Positions 1 through 8,052 of a stretch of 64,000 nucleotides of DNA are shown here, piece after piece. Each line of letters opens with the position of its first letter. The first letter of the stretch is position 1. The stretch is from Roseburia zhanii (GTDB taxonomy: Bacteria; Bacillota; Clostridia; Lachnospirales; Lachnospiraceae), in assembly GCF_014287635.1 (NCBI RefSeq), contig NZ_JACOPH010000001.1, positions 1 through 64,000 of the forward strand, written 5' to 3'. The notes under the pieces are model-generated. The model searched no databases. It was not told the origin of the DNA and saw nothing but the letters and a program-made list of their open reading frames with translations. The position numbers and the translations under genes are program-made.

Positions 1-27
1 TGACGCGCTTTGTTCAACCAGAAAAAA

Positions 28-100
28 TCGAAATTGATGCAAACGAAAGGGCAGTTAATGAAAAGTCTCAATACTGCTTTTTCGTTTGCACCACCTTCGA
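28..100. repeat. Long imperfect hairpin in a gene-free stretch
   Basis: Positions 28-48 and 80-100 are inverted repeats of 21 bp with 3 mismatches. An inner stem (51-55 with 73-77, GCAGT/ACTGC) continues the pairing, so almost the whole segment folds into one hairpin. No T-run follows on either strand, so it is not an obvious terminator. The surrounding 1-299 holds no gene I can support. One frame is open without a start from position 3 to about 147 and could be the tail of a gene that begins outside the window, but I do not recognise its product. Confidence 0.4.
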
Positions 101-299
101 TTCTTTCCTTAACGATTTGTATAACAGTAGTCTAACACACGTTGTTTAAAAATACTACAGCCAAGCCAATGTCTGTAATTTGCCCTAAAATTTCATTTTA
201 TGGAATTTGGACTACTTGATTTTCTAATTGCATACGCAATTCGTGAAATGTATCATTATACTGTTGATACATCAGACACACAAATGTAAATAGGGACTA

Positions 300-335
300 C
301 AAAAAAAGAACCTGCCACATCGTTGTGACAGGTTC
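300..335 (-). terminator. Rho-independent terminator of hpf
   Basis: A 12-bp stem (308-319 with 324-335, one G-U pair) with a 4-base loop is followed on the minus strand by a run of seven T. It lies just past the hpf stop codon and ends that single-gene transcript. Confidence 0.85.
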
Positions 336-345
336 TTGTACTTCC

Positions 346-873
346 TTAGAACTCCGGCTCGATCAATCCATAAGTATTACCTTTTCTCTTATAAACAACA
401 TTGACACTTTCAGTTTCTGCATTGCAGAATACGAAGAAGTCATGTCCTAATAATTCCATCTGTACACATGCATCTTCCGGATACATAGGTTTCATATCAA
501 ATTTCTTGGTCCGGATGATACGGATCTCATCATCTGCTTCGGATTCTTTCTCTAAAAATTCTTTCTTAAAGCTTGCAGCACTCTGCTGTTTGCTGATGAT
601 TTTCTTCTTGTATTTCTTTAACTGTCGTTCGATCACTTCCTCTACAAGATCAATCGATACGTACATATCATTGCTTACCTGTTCAGAACGGATCATACTG
701 CCTTTGACAGGTATCGTCACTTCAATCTTCTGACGCTCCTTTTCAACACTTAATGTTACGAATACATCCGTATCGGGGGTAAAGTATTTCTCTAACTTTC
801 CTAATTTTTCTTCTACGGCACTCTTGAGTCCATCGGTTAGTTCGATGTTTCTTCCTGTAATTGTAATACGCAT
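346..873 (-). CDS. hpf: Long-form ribosome hibernation promoting factor HPF
   Basis: A 175-residue long-form HPF (RaiA/YvyD family). In this family the N-terminal S30AE domain (about residues 1-95, beginning MRITITGRNIELTDGLK) binds the small ribosomal subunit. The C-terminal domain (about 118-175) dimerises two ribosomes into inactive 100S particles in stationary phase. I chose the start at 873 because homologues begin exactly here and a GAAAGGGG ribosome site precedes it. An upstream ATG at 915 would add 14 unconserved residues. The gene stands alone, with its own promoter (946-973) and terminator (300-335). secA commonly lies downstream in relatives, but it is outside this window. Confident. 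Confidence 0.95.
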   Translation of the reverse strand: MRITITGRNIELTDGLKSAVEEKLGKLEKYFTPDTDVFVTLSVEKERQKIEVTIPVKGSMIRSEQVSNDMYVSIDLVEEVIERQLKKYKKKIISKQQSAASFKKEFLEKESEADDEIRIIRTKKFDMKPMYPEDACVQMELLGHDFFVFCNAETESVNVVYKRKGNTYGLIEPEF

Positions 874-945
874 GGTGTCTCGCCCCTTTCCTTTGTTCAC
901 AGATGGGGGTGTCATCTAGTTATTTCCTATCTGTGTATAGGTCAT

Positions 946-973
946 ATTATATCATATTTGTGTATAATTTCAA
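946..973 (-). promoter_or_regulatory. SigA-type promoter for hpf
   Basis: Read on the minus strand: TTGAAA (968-973), a 16-bp spacer, then TATAAT (946-951), about 70 bases upstream of the hpf start. Confidence 0.55.
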
Positions 974-1041
974 TAAATTTTCTGATATTTATATGATTTT
1001 TATATGCTTTTCCTAAAAACTTTATAATTTTTTTAGTAGAT

Positions 1042-1070
1042 TTGCTTTCACTGGTTTTGTACATTATAAT
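1042..1070 (+). promoter_or_regulatory. SigA-type promoter for the SDR gene
   Basis: TTGCTT (1042-1047), a 17-bp spacer and a perfect TATAAT (1065-1070), about 80 bases upstream of the dehydrogenase start. The leader between them is AT-rich and shows no strong structure. Confidence 0.5.
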
Positions 1071-1148
1071 AATGGTATTGTATCGAACTGATGACTGCAT
1101 AATATATGACATTTATGCTTAGACAATATATATCAGGAGGATTATCTT

Positions 1149-1883
1149 ATGAAACGAAAAACTGCATTGGTCACAGGCGCTTCAAGGGGGATCGGACGGG
1201 CTGCCGCTTATGCATTTGCCAGGGCGGGTTATGATCTTGTGTTAAATTGCGCCCATTCCAAAAAAGAACTCGAAGCATTTGCCTGTGGTCTAAAAGAGGA
1301 ATTTAGAATAGAAACACTCTGCTGCTGCGGAGATATTGGAGATCATGCATTTGTTGAACAGATGTTTGAAAAGATCAACGGATTCTGCGGTGGTGTTGAT
1401 GTGCTGATCAACAATGCCGGAATATCCCATATCGGACTGCTTAGTGAGATGTCGTATGAAGAATGGGAACGTATTCTGCATACGAATCTGACTTCCGTTT
1501 TTTCCTGCTGTAAACTCGCCATTCCGCATATGGTGTCACAGAAATCAGGCAGGATCATGAACATTTCCTCCGACTGGGGCATCTGCGGAGCATCCTGTGA
1601 AGTGGCATATTCTGCGACAAAAGGCGGGATCAATGCATTCACGAAGGCTCTTGCAAAAGAACTTGCACCGAGCAATATCCAGGTCAATGCGGTTGCCTGC
1701 GGCGTGATCGATACGAAGATGAATGCCTGTTTTAATGAGGAAGAACGCAGGGAATTAGAAGAAGAAATTCCGGCAGGTGCATTTGGAAAACCGGAAGATG
1801 TTGCACAATTTCTGCTTCAGTTAGCGTCTGCTCCGGCATATCTGACAGGACAGGTCATCAGCTTTGATGGAGGGTGGATATAA
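1149..1883 (+). CDS. Short-chain dehydrogenase/reductase, FabG-like
   Basis: A 244-residue classical SDR. The NAD(P)-binding TGASRGIG motif is near residue 9, NNAGIS near 90, catalytic Ser in NISSDW near 138 and YSATK (Tyr/Lys pair) near 152. The C-terminal GQVISFDGGW closing is typical of FabG proteins. It stands alone with a strong AGGAGG site (1136-1141) and no fatty-acid genes nearby. A housekeeping role such as the EF-P 5-aminopentanone reductase (YmfI type), often encoded alone in Firmicutes, is therefore as plausible as 3-oxoacyl-ACP reduction. The family is certain, the substrate is not. Confidence 0.85.
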   Translation: MKRKTALVTGASRGIGRAAAYAFARAGYDLVLNCAHSKKELEAFACGLKEEFRIETLCCCGDIGDHAFVEQMFEKINGFCGGVDVLINNAGISHIGLLSEMSYEEWERILHTNLTSVFSCCKLAIPHMVSQKSGRIMNISSDWGICGASCEVAYSATKGGINAFTKALAKELAPSNIQVNAVACGVIDTKMNACFNEEERRELEEEIPAGAFGKPEDVAQFLLQLASAPAYLTGQVISFDGGWI

Positions 1884-2026
1884 TTACCATTCTTTTTTTC
1901 GTATATTCAATCCGCATTCTGCGTACTATTTTCGAGTTGAATATTTTCCGTTTGCGTTTTGCATATTTTAAGAAAAATGTTCTGATTTATGCATTACAAT
2001 AACTCTCATTGAGAGGAGGAATGGTA

Positions 2027-2374
2027 TTGGACATCGGAAATCAACTGCGTAATCTGTTAGAACAGGACGGAATTACTCAAAAGCAATTAGCAGAGGCACT
2101 TAATATTTCAACAACAACCTTAAATGGTTATATTCAAAACCGCAGACAGCCGGATGCCAAAACCGTAATTCGCCTTGCTTCGTATTTTCATACAACAACA
2201 GATTACATTTACGGATTAACAACGCTACGGGAACCGATGGTATCTCCTTATAATGCGGAAGAACGTCATCTCGTAAACATTTATCGGGGCATTCCGGAAG
2301 ATAAAAAGCCTCTGTATATTGAAACAGGCAGGACATTTTCAAAGTTTGGGAAACCGAAGAAAAAGAAAATTTAA
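2027..2374 (+). CDS. Small XRE-family (Cro/CI helix-turn-helix) regulator
   Basis: About 115 residues. An XRE helix-turn-helix occupies roughly residues 4-60 (ITQKQLAEALNISTTTLNGY, then IQNRRQPD, then DYIYGLT). A short C-terminal tail rich in lysine (KPKKKKI) follows. Start choice: AGGAGG at 2014-2019 sits 7 bases before TTG at 2027 (reading MDIGNQLRN, as in relatives). The ATG at 2021 would be only one base from it, and a TTG at 2009 lies before it. The target is unknown. It is a lone gene convergent with the fibronectin-III gene. Confidence 0.8.
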   Translation: MDIGNQLRNLLEQDGITQKQLAEALNISTTTLNGYIQNRRQPDAKTVIRLASYFHTTTDYIYGLTTLREPMVSPYNAEERHLVNIYRGIPEDKKPLYIETGRTFSKFGKPKKKKI

Positions 2375-2390
2375 TCAGAAATGATTGCAG

Positions 2391-2437
2391 AAAAAAGTTC
2401 TCCTATGATCTTAATGGTCATAGAAGAACTTTTTTTG
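2391..2437. terminator. Bidirectional terminator between convergent genes
   Basis: An AAAAAAGTTCT...TATGA stem pairs with TCATA...AGAACTTTTTTT around a short loop near 2413-2417. A-run and T-run on the two sides let it end both the XRE transcript and the opposing fibronectin-III transcript. Confidence 0.85.
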
Positions 2438-2442
2438 TCTGC

Positions 2443-3390
2443 TTACAGGTAGCCGAAATTATTGGTTTTTGAGTTCCAGTAATACAGGGCACCGGAAGTA
2501 TTTTTGGATTTTCCCTTGTTACATACAGTTTTTACATATACATAATAGGTCTTTTTCGAAGAAAATTTCTTGCCTTTGAATTTTTTAATCGTGCAGCTGT
2601 TTTTCTTGCTGCTTACGGTTGCGACTTTTTTATAACCTTTTTTTGGGTTTGTAGATACATAGATCTGATATCTGGTTGCACCGGAAATTTTTCCCCATTT
2701 GAGATTTAATTTGCTGCCATTGACTTTGATCTTAGTAATTCTTGCCTGATTCAGACACCGGATGGATGCATAGGAAGAATAATATTTCTGACCATTGTAA
2801 GTCATAAAGGAACGGGCTTTTACGGTATACACCTTATCTTTCATTTTAGAAAAGGAGATACTGCTAGAATAGCCGGATAAAGTTAAAGATTTTACTTTTT
2901 TACCCTTATCATCTAATAAAGTAACTTCATAACCATCAGCGGCACTCTGTCTGTCCCATGCGACATTTAATTCTTTGATGAAATAATACCAGCGTTCCTG
3001 ATGTAAACCTGTCATCTGATCCGGTAAAGTAACCACATCATAATCAGTCACTCCGTAACTTTCATCTGCTCCGTTTACGGCAGTTACTTTGACATAATAA
3101 TTTGTAGCCGATTTTAAACCTGTCAGTGTATACGTGGTAGAGGTTGTATTTCCTGCCAGTACAAAATCATCAGCACCGTATTCTTTATAGAATATATTAT
3201 AGGAAGCTGCATCTTCTGACGGCTGAAAGGATATTGTTGCGGATGTCTTGTCTGCGGCTGTCTGCTGCAGGGAAGATATTGCAGATACGCTTGCGGCTTC
3301 TACCTTTGTGTTACCTGTTCCAAGCAGAATGCCTGAAAATAATACCAGTGCAAAGACTGCAATGGATTTTTTGAAATTTGATGAATTCAT
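2443..3390 (-). CDS. Secreted fibronectin type III repeat protein
   Basis: 315 residues. The N-terminus is a Sec signal peptide (charged NFKK, hydrophobic core about 9-25, likely cleavage after VEA near residue 32). The rest reads as three fibronectin type III domains, about 37-123, 125-215 and 217-300. They show the usual W/Y-rich beta strands and phrases such as SATNYYVKVTAVNG, ATRYQIYVSTN and TYYVYVKTVC. There is no LPXTG signal and no catalytic domain, so it is probably released or loosely wall-bound, in binding or adhesion. The start at 3390 is backed by GGAGGAG upstream. It is not part of the flagellar operon, which diverges from it. The ligand cannot be told. Confidence 0.8.
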   Translation of the reverse strand: MNSSNFKKSIAVFALVLFSGILLGTGNTKVEAASVSAISSLQQTAADKTSATISFQPSEDAASYNIFYKEYGADDFVLAGNTTSTTYTLTGLKSATNYYVKVTAVNGADESYGVTDYDVVTLPDQMTGLHQERWYYFIKELNVAWDRQSAADGYEVTLLDDKGKKVKSLTLSGYSSSISFSKMKDKVYTVKARSFMTYNGQKYYSSYASIRCLNQARITKIKVNGSKLNLKWGKISGATRYQIYVSTNPKKGYKKVATVSSKKNSCTIKKFKGKKFSSKKTYYVYVKTVCNKGKSKNTSGALYYWNSKTNNFGYL

Positions 3391-3484
3391 GTAATTCTCC
3401 TCCGTTTAGATTTTTTCCTTGTATATCATACGCTATCTGTGTGGATGGAACAAGTGCTTTTTGGAGAATTTGGGAATTTTATGC

Positions 3485-3511
3485 TAAGGAAAATAAAAAA
3501 ACGACCGATAA
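3485..3511 (+). promoter_or_regulatory. SigD (sigma-28) promoter of the flgM operon
   Basis: TAAG (3485-3488), exactly 15 bp, then ACCGATAA (3504-3511). This matches the flagellar sigma consensus TAAA-N15-GCCGATAT. It lies 55 bases before flgM, the anti-sigma gene, as expected for feedback control. Confidence 0.7.
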
Positions 3512-3566
3512 ATAGTGTAAGAGCTTATAAAAATAACGAATTTCAAGGAAGAAAGGGGATGCTGTT

Positions 3567-3848
3567 ATGCGTATAGAGGCTTATAATCAGGTAACACAGC
3601 TTTATAAAAACACAAAAGCTACGAAGGCAGAAAAGTCTTACAGTGCCGCTTTAGGACGGGATGAAGTAAGCATCTCACAGGCTGGATATGATTATCAGGT
3701 TGCCAAGCAGGCAGTAGCAGAAGCTTCAGATATCAGGGAAGATAAAGTCGCCGGACTAAAAGCAAGGATACAGTCAGGAAATTATAAAGTTGATTCTGGA
3801 GATTTTGCCAGCAAACTGTTAGAGAAATACAACTCTCTGCAGAAATAA
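3567..3848 (+). CDS. flgM: Anti-sigma-28 factor FlgM
   Basis: 93 residues. FlgM binds the flagellar sigma factor SigD/FliA in the cytoplasm and is exported through the finished hook, which releases sigma to transcribe filament genes. The sequence has the family's disordered N-terminus, the DEVSISQAG box near residue 31 and the C-terminal helical segment with VAGLKARIQSGNYKVD, the part that contacts sigma. It is the first gene of the operon, directly behind a SigD promoter, with a GAAAGGGG ribosome site. Length and position are standard. Confidence 0.95.
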   Translation: MRIEAYNQVTQLYKNTKATKAEKSYSAALGRDEVSISQAGYDYQVAKQAVAEASDIREDKVAGLKARIQSGNYKVDSGDFASKLLEKYNSLQK

Positions 3849-3870
3849 GTGTTAAAAGTGAGGAATACCA

Positions 3871-4383
3871 GTGGCTAGTTTAATGGATAATCTTGTAGAA
3901 GTCTTAGAAGAAGAAAATACACAGTATAAAAGACTTGTTGAATTATCAAAGAACAAGAAAGAAGCGATCATAAAGGCAGATATTGCAGAGCTTGAGGAGA
4001 TCACGGGAATGGAGCAGGACATCTCATCACTGCTTCGTAATCTGGATATCCGCAGGGATGCAGTATTAAAGGACATGGCAGATGTCCTTGGAAAAGATTT
4101 TGAAGAGATGACCATTACCAGGCTGATCGGGTATTTAGAGCAGCAACCGAAAGAACAGGAACGTTTATCCATTATCCGCGATCAGATCTTAGAAACGGGA
4201 AATGAGATGCAGGCATGGAATAAACGGAATGAAGTCCTGTTGAATCAGGCACTTGAGATGGTAGAATTTGACCTTACCTTGTTTAAGAGTATGCGGCAGG
4301 CACCGGAAACTGCGAATTATAACAAAGATGCTTATAATACAGGCGATTTGTTAGGCGGCAGCGGATTTGATGCCAAACAATAA
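3871..4383 (+). CDS. flgN: FlgN-type hook-filament junction chaperone
   Basis: 170 residues, GTG start at 3871 preceded by GTGAGGA. It is almost entirely alpha-helical coiled coil. FlgN family proteins bind the C-termini of FlgK and FlgL in the cytoplasm and hand them to the flagellar export gate. The assignment rests on position between flgM and flgK, the helical make-up, and a FlgN-like core (residues 10-130, including ITGMEQDISSLLRNLD). The C-terminal tail (about 140-170) is Gly/Asn-rich and probably disordered. Confidence 0.88.
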   Translation: MASLMDNLVEVLEEENTQYKRLVELSKNKKEAIIKADIAELEEITGMEQDISSLLRNLDIRRDAVLKDMADVLGKDFEEMTITRLIGYLEQQPKEQERLSIIRDQILETGNEMQAWNKRNEVLLNQALEMVEFDLTLFKSMRQAPETANYNKDAYNTGDLLGGSGFDAKQ

Positions 4384-4406
4384 GAGGAGATAAGGAGGGA
4401 AAAATC

Positions 4407-6149
4407 ATGGCCAATTCAATGGGCAGCTTATTTATAGGAGCATCTGGACTTCAGGTCAGCCAGAATGCTATGAATGCAACTGCAAACAATCTTTCAAACG
4501 TTGATACCAAAGGATACGTACGAGAGAGAGTACTGCAGGCAGACCGTCATTATGATACATTTGATACAACAGCAGCGATCGGACCATCCCAGTCAGGACT
4601 TGGTGTATCGATCGGTGATGTCATACATGCAAGAGATGTCTTTTTGGATAAAACGTTTCGGACAGAATCCGGAAGACAGGCGTTTTATTCTTCTACATCT
4701 GAAGCGATCACTGAAGTAGAAACACTGTTTCAGGAATTAGAAGGAACAGCATTTCAGGAAGTACTGATGGGCGAATCCGGTTTGCGGGTCGCTTTTGAGG
4801 AGTTCGCAAAAGATCCTTCAGACAGCGTAAATCAGAATCTGGTAGTTCAGAAAGCCGGTTTATTTGCCAGCAGGGCAAAAGCCGTATATCAGGGTTTAGA
4901 GAAATACCAGTCAAATTTAAATACACAAATTTCCGATGCGGTCGACAGGGTAAATGATTTGGGAAATACCCTAAGACAGTTAAATATAGATATTATGACG
5001 ATTGAGTCAGGTGGAATCGAAACCGCTATGAACCTGCGGGATCAGAGGGATTTAGTTTTAGATGAACTTGCCCAATATGGAACGATCACTTACAAAGAGT
5101 TAGCAAATGGTGAAGTAAAAGTTAATTTTGAAGGCGTATCTTTTGTAGATGAGATGCGTGTGTATGAGATCGGTAAGCAGACAGATAAAGTAACAGGATT
5201 TATCACACCATACTGGAATCATCTTTCTAATACCAAAGAAGGTGAGTATTATAAAGTATATGATACCGGAGAACAGATATCTGCTGCAAAGAAAAATGAT
5301 AACGGGAAGTTAAAAGCATTGATACTTGCCCGTGGAGATAAAGAGGCGAATTACCTGGATTTAGACGGAGTTTCAGCAAAGAAATATGACCAGACACTTG
5401 GAAATTCCGTTATGATGAACAGCGAAGCGAGCATCGATATGCTGGTACATAAAGTAGTCACGGCGATCAATGATCTGTATTGTCCGAATACCACATTAAA
5501 GACAGACATTACAGGAACAGATGCAGATGGTAATACCGTAACTTATAAAGCCGGCACGAAGATCTTAGATGCAGAAAACTGCTGTGTCGGCTCTGATGGG
5601 CAGTTACCGCCACAGGAGTTATTTACAAGGACCGGATGCGACCGGTATACAAAGATAACAACGCAAAAAGGTGAAGTGTATTATGTATATAACGAAGAAG
5701 ATCCGACAGATACAGCACTTCAATATACGATAGGAAGTATTTCTGTGAATCCAAACCTCTTAGAGAGTGAATCCTTACTTCCTGCATATAAACAGAACGG
5801 CAGTGAAGAGAGACCGGTAGCATATGACTTAGGACAGGCGCTGTCTGATCTGTGGGATAAGGAACTGATGTATTTAAGCCCTCACGACACCACACCGGTT
5901 ACTTTCAGTGAGTTCTATAACAAGATGACAGGGGAACTGGCAACATTAGGTGATGTATTTGGATCGGTCGCAAGTGATCTGGACTCGACCGTGCTTACGA
6001 CAGACAATGCAAGGCAGCAGGTGCTCGGCGTATCTTCCGATGAAGAACTTACAAGCATGATCAAATATCAGAATGCCTACAATGCGGCCAGCAGATTTAT
6101 CAATGTGATCAGTGAAATGATCGAAACACTGATCGTACAGATGGGTTAA
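4407..6149 (+). CDS. flgK: Flagellar hook-associated protein 1, FlgK
   Basis: 580 residues. FlgK forms the first ring of the hook-filament junction. The conserved D0 N-terminus (ASGLQVSQNAMNATANNLSN at 11-30, followed by VDTKGY) and the C-terminal D0 helix (MIKYQNAYNAASRFINVISE near 551-570) are both present. The variable middle (about 230-480) contains a YYVYN-rich insertion. The gene follows flgN by 23 bases with an AGGAGGG site. It is followed 29 bases later by a second FlgK-like gene, so one of the two may be specialised. Confidence 0.95.
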   Translation: MANSMGSLFIGASGLQVSQNAMNATANNLSNVDTKGYVRERVLQADRHYDTFDTTAAIGPSQSGLGVSIGDVIHARDVFLDKTFRTESGRQAFYSSTSEAITEVETLFQELEGTAFQEVLMGESGLRVAFEEFAKDPSDSVNQNLVVQKAGLFASRAKAVYQGLEKYQSNLNTQISDAVDRVNDLGNTLRQLNIDIMTIESGGIETAMNLRDQRDLVLDELAQYGTITYKELANGEVKVNFEGVSFVDEMRVYEIGKQTDKVTGFITPYWNHLSNTKEGEYYKVYDTGEQISAAKKNDNGKLKALILARGDKEANYLDLDGVSAKKYDQTLGNSVMMNSEASIDMLVHKVVTAINDLYCPNTTLKTDITGTDADGNTVTYKAGTKILDAENCCVGSDGQLPPQELFTRTGCDRYTKITTQKGEVYYVYNEEDPTDTALQYTIGSISVNPNLLESESLLPAYKQNGSEERPVAYDLGQALSDLWDKELMYLSPHDTTPVTFSEFYNKMTGELATLGDVFGSVASDLDSTVLTTDNARQQVLGVSSDEELTSMIKYQNAYNAASRFINVISEMIETLIVQMG

Positions 6150-6178
6150 GGGTTCGGCACAGAAAGAGGTGAAAATAT

Positions 6179-8032
6179 ATGCCATCTACATTTTTTGGAT
6201 TAAATATAGCATCATCTGCACTGAATGCATTTCAGACAGCAGTCAATACTACAGCCAATAATATATCAAATGTACAGACAAAAGGATATACGAAGCAGGT
6301 AGCAAACCGGCAGGCATCCGATGCATTACGTGTATATCAGAAATACGGTACGATCGGAACCGGTGTTACAACGACATCGATCACATCGATCAGAAGTGAG
6401 TATTACGATACCAAATACTGGGAGAACCAGTCCTCTGTCGGTATGTTTGAAACGAAGTTAAACTTCTTAAACCAGATTGAGAATTATTTTCAGGATAAGG
6501 AGTCAAACGAACCGGGATTTTCCACAATCTTTACGAATATGTTCAACCAGTTGAATGAATTGACAAGTAATGCCGGTGATGAAAATGTCCGTAAGAATTT
6601 TATCAGTCAGGCACAGATCTTTACATCTTATTTCCATGATGTTTCTAATGGACTGGTGAAGCTTCAGAAAGACTGTAATGACCAGATCAAAACACTTGTG
6701 GAAAGCATCAATTCCAGTGCACAGAAGATCGCAGCATTGACAAAACAGATCAATTCCATTGAAATTCAGGGTGGAACAGCAAATGAACTGAGAGATCAGA
6801 GAGCATTGATTATTGACGAACTTTCTAAGATCGTTCCGATCACAGCAGCAGAATCTCCGGTTACAAACAGCAATTATCCTGATATGTATACCGGTGGAAC
6901 GAATTATATCGTTAAGATCGATGGACAGACATTAGTCAATAATTATGAATATACTACTTTAAAGTGTGTATCCAGAGAAAATCAGGTATGGCAGACAGAT
7001 GCCGAAGGTCTTTATGATATCGTCTGGGCAGATACGGGAATGAATTTCAACATGAATGCAGATTCTATGGATGGTTCCCTAAAAGCACTGTTTGATATCA
7101 GAGATGGTAATAATGAAGAAAACTTTCAGGGTAAGATCACATCAGCAACATCTTCGACGATTACGATCAAACCATCAACGATGAACACGATCGAAACTAT
7201 GTCGATGGCGTCTGAAGGTGTGATCACCATTAAGAATAAAGAATATTATTATAATAGTTTTACTGCCGAAGTAGATGAAAACGGTAAGATATTATCCTAT
7301 AAATTTGAAATCGAAGCGAATTTAGATGCGAACGAGATCAATAATTTACGTGGAGGATATGCAGAAATCGGTGATAAGATCGATGCCATGGGAATCCCAT
7401 ATTACATGAGCCAGATGAGTGAGTTCTTAAGAGCTTTTAGTGAACGCTTTAATGCTTATCAGAAGGGCGGACAGGATTTAAACGGAGATCCGATGGGAGC
7501 ATTCTTTATCGCTAAGAAATACGATGGTTCAGAATATGATTTTGCAGATCAGAATGTAGGTACAAATGGTGTGACAGATGGAACGAAGTCTGTTATTTCC
7601 TCTACATCAAACAGCTATTACCAGATGAATGCATTGAATTTTAATGTTGCAGATGCAAGTATCAGGGATTCGAGTATCTTCGCAACGACAGCAGATGTAA
7701 CAGGTGAGAAGATTGATGCACATGAAATCGTAGATGCCATGTTAAAATTACAGAGTGATGTAAAGCTTTTCCGCGGAGGAAGTGCAAAAAGCTTTTTACA
7801 GTGTATTATTTCAGATATTACGATCGATACACAGGAATCTAAGATATTTAGCAGCAACTTTACGGATATTGCAAGTGCGATCACGAATCAGAGGCTTTCA
7901 ATCGCAGGTGTTGATGAAGACGAAGAAGCATTAGATATCGTAAAATTCCAGAATGCATATAATTTAGCATCGAGAATGGTGCAGTGTATGTCAGAAATGT
8001 ACGATAAGCTGATCAATGAAACAGGCGTATAA
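6179..8032 (+). CDS. flgK: Second FlgK-type hook-associated protein
   Basis: 617 residues with the same D0 architecture as the preceding gene: N-terminal NTTANNISNVQTKGYTKQ near 23-40 and C-terminal IVKFQNAYNLASRMVQCMSE near 587-606. The mid-region (about 240-560) is not visibly alike. Two junction proteins are normally FlgK and FlgL, yet flgL follows as a third gene. This is therefore a FlgK paralogue, perhaps an extra junction layer or an alternative FlgK. Its AAAGAGGTG ribosome site lies in the 29-base gap. Family confident, distinct role unknown. Confidence 0.9.
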   Translation: MPSTFFGLNIASSALNAFQTAVNTTANNISNVQTKGYTKQVANRQASDALRVYQKYGTIGTGVTTTSITSIRSEYYDTKYWENQSSVGMFETKLNFLNQIENYFQDKESNEPGFSTIFTNMFNQLNELTSNAGDENVRKNFISQAQIFTSYFHDVSNGLVKLQKDCNDQIKTLVESINSSAQKIAALTKQINSIEIQGGTANELRDQRALIIDELSKIVPITAAESPVTNSNYPDMYTGGTNYIVKIDGQTLVNNYEYTTLKCVSRENQVWQTDAEGLYDIVWADTGMNFNMNADSMDGSLKALFDIRDGNNEENFQGKITSATSSTITIKPSTMNTIETMSMASEGVITIKNKEYYYNSFTAEVDENGKILSYKFEIEANLDANEINNLRGGYAEIGDKIDAMGIPYYMSQMSEFLRAFSERFNAYQKGGQDLNGDPMGAFFIAKKYDGSEYDFADQNVGTNGVTDGTKSVISSTSNSYYQMNALNFNVADASIRDSSIFATTADVTGEKIDAHEIVDAMLKLQSDVKLFRGGSAKSFLQCIISDITIDTQESKIFSSNFTDIASAITNQRLSIAGVDEDEEALDIVKFQNAYNLASRMVQCMSEMYDKLINETGV

Positions 8033-8052
8033 GCACTACAGGAGGAAAGAGT

